From positions 120,715,503 through 120,779,502 of the forward strand of contig CM041783.1 of NCBI GenBank assembly GCA_023374045.1: DNA of 64,000 nucleotides. Direction: 5' to 3'. A program made the translations under genes and the position numbers. Shown here in pieces: positions 20,601 through 34,649 of the stretch. The notes under the pieces were generated by a model. It ran no database searches, was not told the DNA's origin, and saw only the letters and a program-made list of their open reading frames with translations. This DNA comes from Limonium bicolor (Eukaryota; Streptophyta; Magnoliopsida; Caryophyllales; Plumbaginaceae). The first letter of the stretch is position 1. The number at the start of each line of letters is the position of its first letter.

Positions 20601-23600
20601 TTGATGATTAAAACATTCACATAACTTCCAACGTATTCTCCCATGTCACCGGTCCGTAGACAATGGCTCATTCGTCCTCGTCACCATGGGCCAGAATACA
20701 AAACACACTGCTCTCCCCATGTCACCGGCCCGAAGACAAAGGCTCGTGCGTCCTCGACTTCATGGGCGAGACTCAGTAAAAAGGTAATCCTTTTTACGAG
20801 GTCATGTGAGGAATAATTCCTCTAATTAAAAATACAATCAACTCCAATTTCATTTTATCCTAAAGCCTCTATCCTTATTGTGATTTAATTGTGACCACTG
20901 GTAGGGAGTTTCAGGAATCATCCAACCCTGATGTGATCAGCACCAGTGTAGAACTATCCTTCCACCCCAATTTGTGTTCGGTTTCCCTTGATCCCTAGAA
21001 AATCAAGTTCCACCTCCCACGTCATTTTCAAACATCCAAATAATTCACTCATGTCCAATTTTCTATCTTTTTAGTTCTTCCTAATCATAATCAATACATC
21101 TCCCAAGTGTGGACTCAGTCCATCAAACATTCCCGATTCATCTCTTAGTAATTACCTCAAGACTTATATTCCTACTAAGTTCTATAACTGTCTCATACCA
21201 ATTCTCACCATCTTATATCTCATAGCATTACAATTTCCTTCCTCATATTCATATCAAATTGTATCTCATAATGTTATCTTATTCTTATCTCACACATAGT
21301 CTCATATCGACCTATACCTCATATATTCTTATTTCTTAAGTCTCCTTAATCCTCTTCCTTAATTCTCTTAACTTGTACTCACACCGGAGTTAACAAGATA
21401 GGTACTTAATATGTATGGTATTCACATCTTCCGTGTGCAATAACCATGATTTACCTCAAAATGTTTATGTAAAACATATTCTCAAATTATTTGTGCTATG
21501 CACACCGTAGTTTATGTACTCAGTACACAAACATACGCTAAGCGGTTTTCGCTCTACCCCCCTTAAAATGGATTACGCCCACGTAATCAACATTACATGA
21601 TCTTTGAACATAAGTTCAAGATGTCTAATTCTTACCAAGCATTCTAGCTTCCACGTTATCTATCTTACTTATAATTCGATCAGAAATGACTTAGTCTCTG
21701 TATCGAGGATTCTTAACGGTACTTATACCGTATTCTTAACTTAGTTTGGTCTAATCTCAAAGTAGGTCTGCTAGCTTCCGCTGCGCGCCTCTGATAATCT
21801 TAGTCTTAATTGTCTCAATGGACACGTGTTATCTTTATATATACACGGCCTTAATGAGTTGTAATTCGTCTATCCATTCTCCTTGAAGATCTTACGCTCA
21901 TACTCTTAGTATTTCCTCGAATGTCTAAATTGTTCTCCCCAAATGACCTTTGGTCTGAGGATGATTCTTAGTCTGAAACTACTGTTTAGTGCATATCGCG
22001 CTTTACAGTCTTAACCTCTTACATCTTAAGACATGTCCAATGTCTGTACTTAACAATCCGTGCTTCTCGCACTTCATAGTCCTTAATTATTTGTTCTCTG
22101 GTTCCTCTGTGTTGCTGGTTCGACTGAATTGTTCTCTTCGACTGTTTGTGGTAGTAGCTGCTCTTGTCTGATCTTACGTCGTTGTCGGTGGTACGGAGTC
22201 GACTACTTCCCGTGTTCCTGACACCACTCATCCACATGCATGGGGTACCCTACTGGTACATTACTACTTACCCAACTAACTCATAAATGAGCGTGTCAGG
22301 CCTGCAAGCCCCTGTGGGGTGCAGTCGTCCCACGTCTCGTTTTAGTAAACTCATAGTGTCTGTCACACGTTTAGCTATTGCTAATTATGAAGTATTCTGT
22401 TGTCGATCTCCTCTTTCATCGTTCCATAATAACATTTATTGTTCTTCTTGAAGTTTAATCAAGGGAAATCCATTATTGTGTTCTTGGTATTGTATGCTCT
22501 AGCTCTTTCTGTATCCCGTACTGATTCTATTTCTTAGTAGCTTAGGTCTCTTTCCATAGAGCCTCTTATCTTCTTTCTCATATTCATTCTATTAGGAAAG
22601 CAATTCCAGTTCCTTAAGGAATGGGTAGTGTGCTTCCTGCGAAATCTTACCTAACCAGGTCCAGACTACTGGCATCAACGCTCAGTTCGTCTACCATCTT
22701 ATTTTCTTACTTATGTTGGTCTTAACTCATAAATCTAATTGCCTCAGTGTCAATATTTGACGGCTCATACATAATGGTCGCCTTACCGCGCACCATGACT
22801 TAATCCACTTATCTAACTATTGTACTCACGACCACTACTACCGTGGTAGTTGGCCTTTACCATGTTGCCCATTAATGGTGCAACCTCTTATTCACTTATT
22901 CTAATGTCTTACCTTATACTCAATCCCTTCTTGGTGTAAACACACTGGGAGTTCTCTTATTCCGGTATTGGCGGTTGTCGTACCGTGTTGTAAAATAGTT
23001 GACTCTTGATATGAAGATGTTATGCTCTAATCTCAGATTCGTAAGTAGGCTAATCTCTTTCGCTTTCTTTTATCCTTAGTGATGTTATCTACCATGTAGT
23101 TTAACTGATTACTGAAGAAGTCATCCACCGAATCACAAGCTCTTCTGAGCATTGATTAATTGACGTGCCACAATGTGCAGTCACAATGTTTATCTCTGAC
23201 CATTACTAATTCTTAGATCCTGGGTGTTGGATATGGGGTCTATCTGTGCAACCTTCCTTATTACTCAAGTGTATCTGGTATGTTCTAAGGTAATCTCAAG
23301 GTTCATAGTTTCCATTTTCTAAATAAAGTGTATTTTATCTCTAATAAGTGAAAGCCCTTTTGAGGGGTTTATTCCCACTCGTGGCCTCACAACAAGGAGA
23401 GGTATCCCCACCCTAAAAGGCATGGTTCGTTCTCCGCTCCTGTCCTTAACATTATCTCAATATTCTCATTGGTACTCTTTCTTAGTAATATCTTCCCCAA
23501 TCTAAGTTATAGGTTTGTAATCGTTCATATCTACACATTGCAGTTCCTCATGGCTTAAATAAGGTCTCTCACAACTTACTGTACCTCGGCCCTGATGTGG

Positions 23601-24624
23601 TTAACATCCTCGGCTCATAGGCTCTTAGTGCTTAATGCCTCAGTTTATTATTTGTACTCTTACTCATCTGTAGGTTATCCTCATAAACTTCTGGTTCTTT
23701 GAGCACTATCCACCGTTAGGTTACATACTAAATGTAGCATCGGGTTTCATGATAAGTTGCTGCATCCTGCTTCCTGCTAGGGAAGTTGTTCAGGTGATCT
23801 GAGGTTACTTAATGTCTTTGACAACGCTGTCATTTTACTAGACTTATGTCTTTTAATAGTCAAGGTTAGGTTCGTATTAGGCGTTTGCCTTAAGGTGTCC
23901 AAGTTGGATATCATCCTGTTATCTTATACTCCCATCTCAACGGTTCGTTCAACTTCCGTTGACTATGCCACCCGTTGATGATCAATCATACTTGGGTGTT
24001 AATGAGTTAAACAAACAGTGTTAACTGTCATTCATCAGTTGTTCGGCTCGACTATGCCCGCTCTATGGGGGTAGTCCTCTGAGCTTTCCTTTTCCAGGGT
24101 TGTACGACTTTAATCCTTAGTAGGTTATAGCTTATGTTTATTTCTTTTGTCCTTGTTTTCTGGGTCGTCCAACATCTTCATTGAAGAATGTTGTTATTGG
24201 TATCCTTAATGGTCACTCTGGGAGTCTTATCCCGTTTTCATTGTAAGTCGATGCTTCAACAGTCTCAATAGTATCTTATAATACATCCCTTGTATATCAT
24301 TGCTTATATAGTGTTTTTGCTCGCATTACCGAGCGATCTCTTAGGTTTTCCCCTTGGAGTTCGGGATTGTGTTCTTACCGTACTGTCGGTTGTTGTTGTA
24401 GTGGGTTATACCGTTGCTAGTATTTATATGGTTTAGTATTTCGTCTAAGCTCAGCTCCCTGCTGGCTGATGTGTCGGTTCATCTCATCATGGTTAGGCCG
24501 TCAGGCCCTTCCAAGGTCCTATTTTCCTATTCTCGTGGATTTACAATCCGGTATAAAAATTCGTTTCAACTGTAGCGTTCTCCTATCTTGCCATGATGGC
24601 TTCCCTTGTGGCTTAACCGTGGTA

Positions 24625-24644
24625 GCACTTGCCATAGCAAGTGC
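24625..24644. other. Conserved internal palindrome in E3
   Basis: Arms GCACTTGC and GCAAGTGC around CATA, about 0.95 kb inside the element's 5' LTR. The counterparts are at 32891-32910 (E2) and 60538-60557 (E4). Confidence 0.7.
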
Positions 24645-25581
24645 GCCATGCAGGATGGGTCATTGGTTCAAGGTGCATCTGTAGTGATACTCCCTTCTAA
24701 TTTCCATGTAATTGGTAGTCCTCGGGTCTCCTTCGATAATCTCTTATTTTGGATAACCGACCATCGGGCAGTTTCCTTGTTGTTTGACAGTACTGTCATC
24801 TCTTAGGGCGTTCCTCTTTCTGAGGGAATCCCTTAATATTTTCTTATGTCTTAATGCTCGCTATTGTCTCCACACATCTTGTTGTGGTTACTAAGTAATG
24901 ATTTTCCTTTAGGCACTACATCGTAGTCCTATTTCGGTATACAATTTATATGTGTTTCCTATCGTCGTCCGCATTATGTTGGTCAGGTTTGTAACCTTTT
25001 TCATTGTATGGGGTTCGGAGTTCCCGTTTCTAACCGGACTTTCCAGTAATCTCAATCCTCATGCTTTGTATTATCCCACTGTTATGCTCACTCGGACCGT
25101 TGTCCGGTACTCATGTCTCTTATCATTTCCTTATCTGTTGCACGCGTAGTGCTTTCCTTATCATTGGTATTGCGGGTTATCTCGACTGCGTAGCATGTCG
25201 ACCCATGTTGCCGGTAATTACCGTTCTTTTACTGATAGTATTCCATAGGTAGCGCTTGTTTCTCTGTTGCGCTCCATTGAAAATCTCCCAATTCTCCTTA
25301 ACTGTTGTCAACAAGTTGTTTCTCGTATTGCTTACCGTTAGCTAACTGCCAGATCGGGTTTCCCCGAGTAAGAGAAGACTTTCTTCTCTCTGGCGTTTGT
25401 TCCAATATTTAGGGTTAGGGATGTGGAGGGCGGGGGCCTAGGTACTATGGATATCCGGTAAACACCGGGGAGTCCTGGCTAACGCACCTCACACTCTATC
25501 TCTCAACCCTTAACCCATAACTCAATCTCAACCTTATCATTCTCCTAAGTTCGGTATTTCTTGTCTTCAGAGCGTAACTAC

Positions 25582-25593
25582 GCTCTGATACCA
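25582..25593 (-). other. E3 primer-binding site (initiator tRNA-Met)
   Basis: GCTCTGATACCA on the + strand is the reverse of TGGTATCAGAGC, five bases from the LTR end at 25599. It overlaps a palindrome (25568-25587, arms CAGAGCGTA and TACGCTCTG). Confidence 0.92.
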
Positions 25594-25598
25594 CTTTT

Positions 25599-28500
25599 TG
25601 TAACACCCCAACTCAATCCAAATGTGGTCTCGCAACTTAACAGTATATATATATACATGTCACAGCGGAATTCTTTACAATCCAGGACCTTGCCACGGTC
25701 TGACTACAGAATATACCGAACATTAGTGCAACAATCTTAACCATATACATATCCTTCTTACAATCCCCTCACATCCTATACATCTTACTAACTCAAATTG
25801 CCATACGAGTGTACATGCACAACTCGTAGGCCACACTAAACCCTTAACAGCTGTATCCTCTTCTTACTCTCGCGTCGGCCGCTTCCTGATGTACCTGTGT
25901 AGTAAAAACAGCCCCAAAGGGGGTCAGCACGAATGCTGGTACGATCCCCTCATGGCCCCCAAGCTAACGTGGCTACGACGACTAATTGTCGATAGCATGG
26001 AGGTTGATTAGATGCACAACATAATAGAAAGTGCAGTAAACAACAACTCAGATATGAACAATCAAAGTTCACACACAATGAACGACTTAAATGCGTTCCC
26101 TTAATTAGAGAGTTAGTTATTTAACTCCTTAAGTAATGTTCTCCCTTAATCTTAGTCCATCCTTATCTTACCTCAATCCGATTCTTATCTTAATCTTAGA
26201 AACAACCATCCTTTAATCAGGAGTGGATGTAGCTTATCTTAATCTTAATATTACAAACCATCATTTAAAAAGGAATGGTTGCAACTTATCTTAACCTCAC
26301 CTTAATCTTAATCTTAATAATACAAATCATCCTTTAAACAGGAATGATTGTAACTTAACTTAATCTTACCTTAATCTTAATCTTAATCTCAATCTTAATC
26401 TCTATATACAAACCTTTCCTGGAAGGGATTGGCCGTATCTAATTCGAACCTGGGATTTAGGTGATCCCACCGCACCATCTTAATGCCACCTACTCTGGAC
26501 GGGAGTCCAGCGTAGCTGAGCCGGCAACCGGCCCTAGGCAACAAGTCCGAAGACAAGTCCTTAATCGGAGGTCGAAACTGCTATAGATAACGACCCCCTT
26601 TCCTTAGCATGCATGACCGGAGATCGGTCCCGGGTTTCCTCACTCATGTTCCAGTTAGTAGTTATCTCAAGACCATGTTTGTTGGTTAACCTCTTTCGGT
26701 TCATATCGTCCCTTATTAGGGGCGTTCCTTAGTCTCACTCAATTCCTTACTAAACATTGGTTAGTAAGTTCTCACAGTATGTTGTGTTAGTTTTCAAACA
26801 TCACACAACAATACAATATATATAATATGTTCCGGTTGCATGCTTTATCTTGTTTAGTGAGCACACAAAACAAATAGCACACAAGCCGAGGGACACCTCG
26901 TTAGCAAGCAGGTCACAAGAGAACTGTACCGTTCACCGTTGGTCGTTCGGCTGCTTACTCTCTTCCGGAGTCCAAACTCCCAAGTCCTAAAACATTCATT
27001 CAGTTTTAGGTTATTAATCACTTAGCTTAATTCAACTTACTTAACCTACTTAACTTACTTAACGATTCCCACTATCACCTCTTAAGTCTTACCACTTAAT
27101 CTTACAACTTAACCTTACACTTTTAAGTTTATACTTAACTTAACTTAATCCCTTAAGTTCTTAGGGTCCTAATCATCATTGCCCCCTTAATGGGGTACCA
27201 TTAATACCACTAAACTCTCTTAGGGTTTCTTTCTTTTCTTTTTTTTTTTTTTTTTATAGTCCGACCGACCCACCGACCGACCCACCCCTGGGTAGGTCGG
27301 CTACAGAGAACATCAAACTTCACAGTTTCAGCCCGACCGACCCAGACTGGGGTCGGTCCCCTGGGTAGGTCGGCTGCAGAAACTTCCCATACATTGTCAA
27401 ACTTTCTCCAAATTTTTCCTCAAGCCTCCTAATGTGTTCTAACATCATTTGGCACATCAAACACACCTTATAACCTCCACCAAACTCATTAAAACAACTT
27501 CCAAAGATCTTCTCAATCATTTGCTCAATTCTTACAAACACTCCTAACACTTATCATATAATTCCTTACATTACCAACTTGTATCTTTACCAAAACTTCA
27601 ACCAACCCAAGTGTTCCCTCCTTAACAGTTTGGGCACTTCATAAACATTATTTTCCATCTTCAGTTCATTTACCAAAACTTCCTCAAGTCATCTTGCATA
27701 ACCATGCACAAATTCCTCTCTTTTCCATTTGTTACTCATCATTCCTAAACTCTTGGGCATACCTAAACATTTCTTGTCATCCTCTTAGCACCTTAACCTT
27801 GTTCTTCTTTACCTTAACTATACTACACCCTCCTTGGACATTTCCACCTCCTTTTACTCACTTACTCACCATTATCACGATCATACGCTCTTTTACATTC
27901 CTAGTCATTTTCCTTGATGACTTACAACATCCTCCTACCTTTTTCACTTCCATCACCCAAGTCCACACATTACCATTCAACTAAACCTTACTAGTCCACC
28001 ACTAACATCATCACACTTACAAGGTTCTCAAAACTCTCATTGTCTTACTCTCTAGTTCATACCTAAATCTCCTTAAGGCATTATACACCTTTCCTTAAAA
28101 CTTATGCACAAGTCTTACACTCCTCATACCATGACTTTGGTGTGTTCAATACACCCACCTAAACTCTAACTTCCTCATAGACCATTCTAGGTCATTCTCA
28201 TCCTTAAGAACTCCTTAGTTAACTCATTTCCACTCAAATTCTTCATAATGACTCCTAGTAAATCCTAGGTCATATTAATTTACCACCATCACCTAAACAC
28301 TTATTTTCTACTCAAATTTCGCCATAGCTCCTCTAGTATATCCTCATGCCCAAATGCATTGTTTTTCTCACACAATAATCTCACACACACACCAAGTCCT
28401 TTCTCATCTTATTTTCTCACCCAAATCAACTTATTCACATCATACTCAATATATTGCAAAAAATCTTAAATGCATAGCACTAAGGCTCTAAATGACATGG

Positions 28501-30099
28501 CTCTTAGGCCCTTAAATGACTTAAACTTAAAACACTGAATTTCCCACATATATATAAGCTTTCAACCTGCAAATACACTCATCAATCTCATAATAGTTAT
28601 AATGCTCTTAAAATCCACCTTAACCTTATATTACTAACTCATTCTCATTAGCTCCTTAATCACAAGTTCATAAGCTTGTTTAAGTTCTTTTTCCTTAGGT
28701 TATATAACCCAATACACAATGTAAGCTCTAAGCCACATTGGTATTTATCTAAAACTCATTCCTTAATCTTAAACCACCATTAGGTAAGCATTTTACCTTG
28801 TATTCTCAAGCTTATCTTAATCTCCTCCTTAGACCTTCTTCTTGCATAGATCTCGGCCACCACTTAAATTCCTTTTGCCAATGTTCTAATCAATATTTAA
28901 GGACTCATATGAGTACTAAACAATGCACTAACCTCAAGGAATAAAAACCTAGGTTAGAAATGTGTTCTAAGGCATAAAAGTGGATGATTACCTTTGAAGT
29001 CTCAAGGTAGACTTTGGCATTGAATGAAATAGGACCTCCACTAGTCCTTGGTGAATAAATCAAGCTAGAACAAGGCATGAAAACAAGGCCCCATGAGTAG
29101 AAATTTTCGGCCATGTAGAAGAAATGGTGGAAACTTGATTTTTCTTACATATTCTTTACCTTAAGAGAATGGAGAAGCTAATGAGCTCTTCAAACTTGAT
29201 TTTCCTCCATCAATGGAGTTTCCTCTTGGCACCAAAATGGAGCTTTGAAAGGTTTGAAAAGATAGAAAGATAGGTCTTGACCTAACTAAGAATAATATGT
29301 GTTTAGTTTTTGACTTGGAGCTAAAATGAGTAAGTTGTTGCCAAAGCAAGGTGAAGCAACAATGGAGGCTGCTTGGGACGGTTTGGAACAGAGGAAAAGA
29401 AGAGAAGAACCGTGGAAGAAGAAGAGAAATGAAGAAGAGAGGAGAGAGGTAGACTAATATAAGGTAGTTGCTTTTATAAAGCAAATAGTAACTTTTCTCA
29501 CTTTACTCTTCTTTTCCCTCTCATTTGATGACTCATGTGGTGACTCCCCACATCAAAACCGGCCCCCTCTATTAAATGGAGATATTTATGGTCTTGGTTG
29601 ACCATCTTATTGACTTATGTTGACTTATGACTTAACTAGCACTAAATAGTTACTATTCACTAATCAATGCACATAATCGGGAAATTTTTGATTTCCCATT
29701 GATTTAGACCTCCTAATGTGATACTAATTAGTAAACATGTTGATTAAAGAGTAATGATGGACATTTAGCCACTCAAAAACTCAATTCTAAGACAATTTCT
29801 CAAAAATGTGCTTTAAGACTTCTTAAAGCACATTTTGTGTTTTAACTTGTTTTCAAGCTTGGTTTTCTTTGCTAATTGATTTAAAATGACCATTAGAATA
29901 TTATAAGGTCTTACCATGATATTTGGGTACTCACCCAAGTCTCTCCAAGCTTAGAGCACGTTTTTGCCCTGATTGCCCTTAAGGCACTTTCTTGTGTTTC
30001 CTTGGTTTAAATTGTCTACCAATCTTTCTAAGGCATATTTTAGCCTTACTACATCATGATTTGATGTTTACTTAGCATACTTAGGTTTGGGGTATTTCA
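25599..30099 (-). repeat. E3 5' LTR (right, 4501 bp)
   Basis: It matches 15913-20393 throughout and has the better-preserved terminus (TGTAACACCCC). Differences are mostly one-base indels, fitting either recent insertion or long-read error. Confidence 0.94.
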
Positions 30100-30104
30100 A
30101 TTAG

Positions 30105-31955
30105 TATTAATAATAATGTTGAAACATTATCAGAGAACCGTGCGTGACCCGAGCTTGGTGAGATGACACGGTAAAAGTAAAAACCCCGGTGAAAGGTATG
30201 ATTTTCTCATGCCCCGTATGCTAACCGAGTTACTCTGATTTGTGTGTTTGTGTGCCGGCTTAATCAAGATTAAAGCATGAAAATAATCCCTTGTTTGATT
30301 ATGTATGCCTTGATGTTGTATGAGCTAACATACTTGTATGCCGGTGTGGTCTAACAGAGTGCCTAGACCGACTCATAGTGAGTATTGACTAATAACCCGT
30401 AGTACGGGTAGTCTCATAAGCAATGGAAATATGCAAACACACATAAAACTATCGATTAAAGTATAACGATATCGTAAACATATGAACTCCCTAGAATGTG
30501 AGGAGATGTACGGGTTGAGTAAATACCCGATAACGGTTAGAAAACCTTATTGAAACAATCCACGAAATAAATATGAGTGGAGAGATAAATGAACCTCCAT
30601 CGAGAGGATTGAAGTTAGTCCAATGATGTGAATATATAAGAAAGGTAAAAGAGACCTAAGGGACTATGTGGTTCCCTTGAGACACGGTCGACCTCCTAAA
30701 TGAGGATTTTACCCGGTATAAGAAAATATCCGAATGTACAAGCATATGATTGTGAGGGTAACCCTTAAACCTAAGATTACCCGAATTTAAGTAAAGTTCC
30801 CAAAGTCATTAGAAACATCGAGAATGATGCTTCTAGACTAATGTACAAGATATTACTATAACTCCGAGAGAGGAGTGTATGGGAACGAGAGTAGTCCGAG
30901 AGTAGTCGGACCTAAGTAAAAGAGATAGGAACTAAGAGAGAGTTCCGTGAGCTGGTTGAACCTTCCCACCATGCTAGACCCAGAGTAGGGTCGAAACCGG
31001 GGAAGTAAGACTATGCTAGAGAGCCATGAGTTTTGGCTTAAGTATGTAATAAGAGTAACAAGCGTGACGTAGGAGACCTGTAGTGTCTCGAGAATCTACA
31101 AGAGCTTGAGTATGAATAACCCAAGAGTGTGGGTGAGATAATGAGTATAAATAACCCGAGAGAAAGGGGTGAGTATATGTATAAATAACCCGAGAGAAAG
31201 GGGTGAGTATATGTATGAGTAACCCGAGAGAATGGGTAAGTATAAGAATGAGTAGCCCAAGAGAATGGGTGTGTATATGAATAAGTAACCCGAGAGAGCG
31301 GGTGAGGTATTGAATAATTAAACAAGGCATAGTGAGGAATAACCCTCAATGCCTAAGAGTAACCAGTTACCACTAACAACATTGTTATGTTAGTTAGGAA
31401 TCGTGTTCCGTGATTGGATGTAGATTCCTCGTGTGATATACATATATATTGTATTGCCATGATGCATGTTGTTTGATTAAAATGAACTCCATGTATATCC
31501 GACCCAAAGTAGTCGGCGTACCGCGGTTAGCACGCGGTATATGCGAATTTCATATTCAGCGTAAGCTGACCCCCTAGGGGGAACGTTTTTAGTGTGCAGG
31601 TACTTGAAGCTGACCACCGTTCGAGAGAGTAGGACGGGGACAGTTATGAAGCGTGGGTAGTTAGATCGTAATTACTTATGCATTTGAATGAGGTGTAAGT
31701 CCGAGTATGTTATCGGCATCCGTATATTGTAGACTCGGTATAGTAAAGAAGTGAAATGAGTATTGTATTTGTATGAAGTACTCGGTTGTTCCAGTTCATC
31801 AGACCGTTACGGTATGTAAGAAAGGCCTGGTTAGCCACATGGGTGGCTAACGGCGTTGTTTCACCCCTCGTTGTAATTAGAGTTCCGCTGCGTGAGTAGG
31901 AGTAATTAGTAACAGTTTAAGAGGTAATGACGAGATTAACGGTTGGGGTGTTACA
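30105..31955 (+). repeat. E2 5' LTR, right part
   Basis: It resumes after the ATTAG duplication and matches 39605-41455. It contains a ~34-bp minisatellite (31109-31310), the conserved hairpin and acceptor-like block (31500-31602) and the LTR end GGGTGTTACA. Confidence 0.93.
31109..31310 (+). repeat. E2 LTR minisatellite, about six 34-bp units
   Basis: Units of the form ATAACCCGAGAGAAAGGGGT followed by GAGTATATGT. Each can fold on CCC and GGG. The second copy is in the 3' LTR at about 40612-40812. The long minus-strand frames rich in Leu/Ser/His/Thr across it are a by-product of the repeat. Confidence 0.88.
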
Positions 31956-31959
31956 AAAA

Positions 31960-31971
31960 TGGTATCAGAGC
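31960..31971 (+). other. E2 primer-binding site (initiator tRNA-Met)
   Basis: TGGTATCAGAGC, 4 bases after the LTR end. It is inside a palindrome (31964-31987; arms ATCAGAGCGA and TCGCTCTGAT, loop AGTA). Confidence 0.92.
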
Positions 31972-32890
31972 GAAGTATCGCTCTGATGATGGAAATACCG
32001 AGCTTAGGAAATACCGAGTTAGGAATTAGAGACTTAGGGCTATGGGTTGAGTGGTAGCGTGAGAGATGCGCTAGATAGGAACTTCCAGTATGTTCTGGAT
32101 ACCTACAATACCAAACCCGCCCTCCACAACCCCCGTATTAAAAGTTCGGGAAAGAACGCCAAAAGACGGGAAACCCGATCTGGCACTTACAAACTATTTC
32201 AAAATGAACTAGAACCTGTCATGCGGTAGATCCCGAGAACCGGAAACCCCGGAGGCGGATCCCGCTGGAACGACAATAACCGCACTTAATGGCGGAAGAT
32301 CGAGAAATCCTAATCCAAGAAGACCGGAATTTGTGGCAGCCTGGGGCGACATGCTTAGCAGTCGCGAGAACCCAGCGCCGAGCAGCAGCAATAAGGAAGC
32401 ACCAACCGTGCAAGAAGGCGGATTAATGAGAAGCTACAAAACCGAGACACATGTCTACGGACCGCCATAGCTAAGTAATACCAACATCGGTACACTAATC
32501 GACTAAGAATCTAGTCAGGAGTAGATACACCCACCCTGCCACCCGAAGAGGTTGCTATACCTAACGGGCACAGCTTAGACAGCTACGAGCATAGCTACGG
32601 GATATACCCGTATAGGACTACAAAAGTGGTACCTAAATAAGTTAAACCTCGGTAACCACAGTAAAGACGTGGGAACGAGCAACGAGGTAAAGCCTAGAAT
32701 TAAAGTAATTAAGGAACTCCGAGAGTGGAGGAGCACCTAAATGAATGACAGTCATGTCAAGAGGAATGAGAATCAGCTCCAAGGAGCAGTTATCCAACTA
32801 CGGGATCAAGGAAGAGCCGACTAGGCTACCAAATACAATGTGAACAATACCGTGACCGGTATGAGTTAACCCAAAAACCGCCAGTACCGC

Positions 32891-32910
32891 GCACTTGCCA
32901 CGGCAAGTGC
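32891..32910. other. Conserved internal palindrome in E2
   Basis: GCACTTGCC and GGCAAGTGC arms around AC, about 0.93 kb inside the 5' LTR. It is placed and shaped like those in E3 and E4. Confidence 0.7.
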
Positions 32911-34649
32911 AGTAATAGCGGACCAATAAGAAGAGCTTTGACAAGCGACCAGTACTTAGTAAGTACCAAGACGGCAAGAGAAGCCAATATAGCACCACAA
33001 ACCCTAATGAATTCTGAAACGAAACCTTGGAAAGGCCTAAAGGCCTGACCACTGTATAAAGAATATACCGGTCAGCAAGAGGCTAGACCTGGTAAGAAGC
33101 AACCGGCATTGAAATGCCGCAAAGAGTTTACTTTCAAGACTCAAACTTTTCTTCAAAACATGAAATTTTCCAAAAACCCCAAAAAATTTATTTTTTATTA
33201 AAAAAAACCAAACCAGAGAATCACGGTAAGTTATTATAGGACCATATAAGAGGAGTTGGCAACAGAATACTTCACTTAGGCGTGACCGACACTACAAGTG
33301 TACACAAACGAGACATGGAACGACCGCACTCCAAAGGAGCTTGCGGGCCTGACAGACCAGTTATGAGTTAGTCGGGTAAGTGGTAACGTATCAATAAGAT
33401 ACTCCATGTATGTATACTAGTAGAGTACGGAACACGGGAAGTAGCCCACTCCATACTATGGACGAAAGAGCCAATCCAAACAAGACAGTAGACACCTCGA
33501 ATGATCGAAGAACACAAGGAAGCTTACCGAGTTAAGGGAGTCTAGAATCCAGTAAGGTCACGGACCTAAGGATAAGGCGTTAAGAAGTGCGAGAAGCACA
33601 GAGTATTAAGTACAGGCATTGGATATGTGACAACTGGAAGAATACCCAGTATAAACAATACGGCGAATGCCTAAAATGAATATATCAATATTTGATGAAT
33701 GGGATAAAATTCCCGTAGAATACCTCACCACAGAGGATAATGACCTGACCAAGAAGGTGAAGGAAAAGTACCAATGGTCTACCCAAGAATGGGAGACATT
33801 ACAACCCTAAACGGGATAGTCAAGTATATAACCACAAGGCGGAGTAAGGAACTGAACATACCCATGAGTTCAGGCCAAATGTAATGGCGCAAATCAGTAA
33901 CACCCAGGAGCAATCCGTGAAGGGTGCCGGAGTCAGTAGTTGAACGAATTATCGTGTCGAGAACACAAGTGTTAAAGCGAACACTCGGGTAGAACCCGAA
34001 GGGATCCCACGTAACACGGGATATCCTAAACTGCCAGTGGACATAAATTAATGTCAAGATACTTAAAGGGCCTTCCATGAACGGAAGCGTGATGAAACTA
34101 CCATATCAAAACCCAGTAATACCTCCAAACCATTTAATGGTATACGGAGAAGCGGAAACCTGTATAAACAGCCCGCATGGAGCATGGCGAAGCAATGTGG
34201 CTTATAAGCCGGTAACTAACTGCAACTTGTAGATCTAAACGTTGTAAACCTATGCATAGAAGCATAAGAGGAACAGTGGAGAACGAACCACTACCTTAGA
34301 GTGGGGATACCACTTGTTATTATGGGGCCTATGGAGCGGCATTTGGTGAATCCTCCAGAGAAAGGCTACCACCTAAGTATGAAATGTGAAACCGCTAGTG
34401 CGGTGTAGTAAAACTTGAGCATGTGTATATTGCCAATGAGTATATGAACAATAGTAGAGTATAAAGAGGAACCTCGATTGCAGCAATTCGAGACCGAAGA
34501 GTAATCAGTTGAGTAGTAAACACTGTATGTGTGCAATATGAACTGCAGAGTAAGCAGCGCGCAAGTGCGCAGAGAGATTTTAAGAATAGCGTATATTGTT
34601 GAGCCAAGTGAATGGCAAGCCATCGTGTAAATGGCGAGAACACCTGGGC

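Larger units (their letters stand above)
20394..25598 (-). mobile_element. E3 internal region without coding capacity
   Basis: The polypurine tract (reverse of ATCTACCCCCCTTAAAAG, from 20394) marks its 3' end and the PBS (25582-25593) its 5' end. Landmarks shared with E2 and E4 are the ~140-bp 3' block (about 20885-21025), the hairpin with second polypurine tract (21555-21590), a conserved stretch near 22200-22340 and the 20-nt palindrome (24625-24644). Small frames here are not recognisable as proteins. Confidence 0.85.
15913..30099 (-). mobile_element. E3: non-autonomous chromovirus-like LTR element, minus strand
   Basis: It sits in the E2 5' LTR with TSD ATTAG (15908-15912 and 30100-30104). 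Left LTR (the element's 3' LTR) 15913-20393, internal 20394-25598 (5.2 kb), right LTR (5' LTR) 25599-30099. On the + strand the right LTR starts TGTAACACCCC and ends GGTATTTCA. The left outer end is slightly mutated (TTTAGTAACACCC). No ORF above about 70 codons is supported in the internal region. Confidence 0.95.

Noticed and set aside
24469..25252. Small plus-strand ORFs in the E3 interior
   Set aside because: Antisense to the element, under 75 codons, with no motif and no counterpart in E2 or E4.
28905..29484. ORFs in the E3 LTRs (also 19216-19777)
   Set aside because: They cover the CT-rich promoter zone on either strand, differ between the two LTR copies by frameshifts and resemble no family.
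31016..31349. Minus-strand ORFs of ~104 codons, repeated at 40518-40851
   Set aside because: They are translations of the 34-bp LTR minisatellite and duplicate with the LTR.
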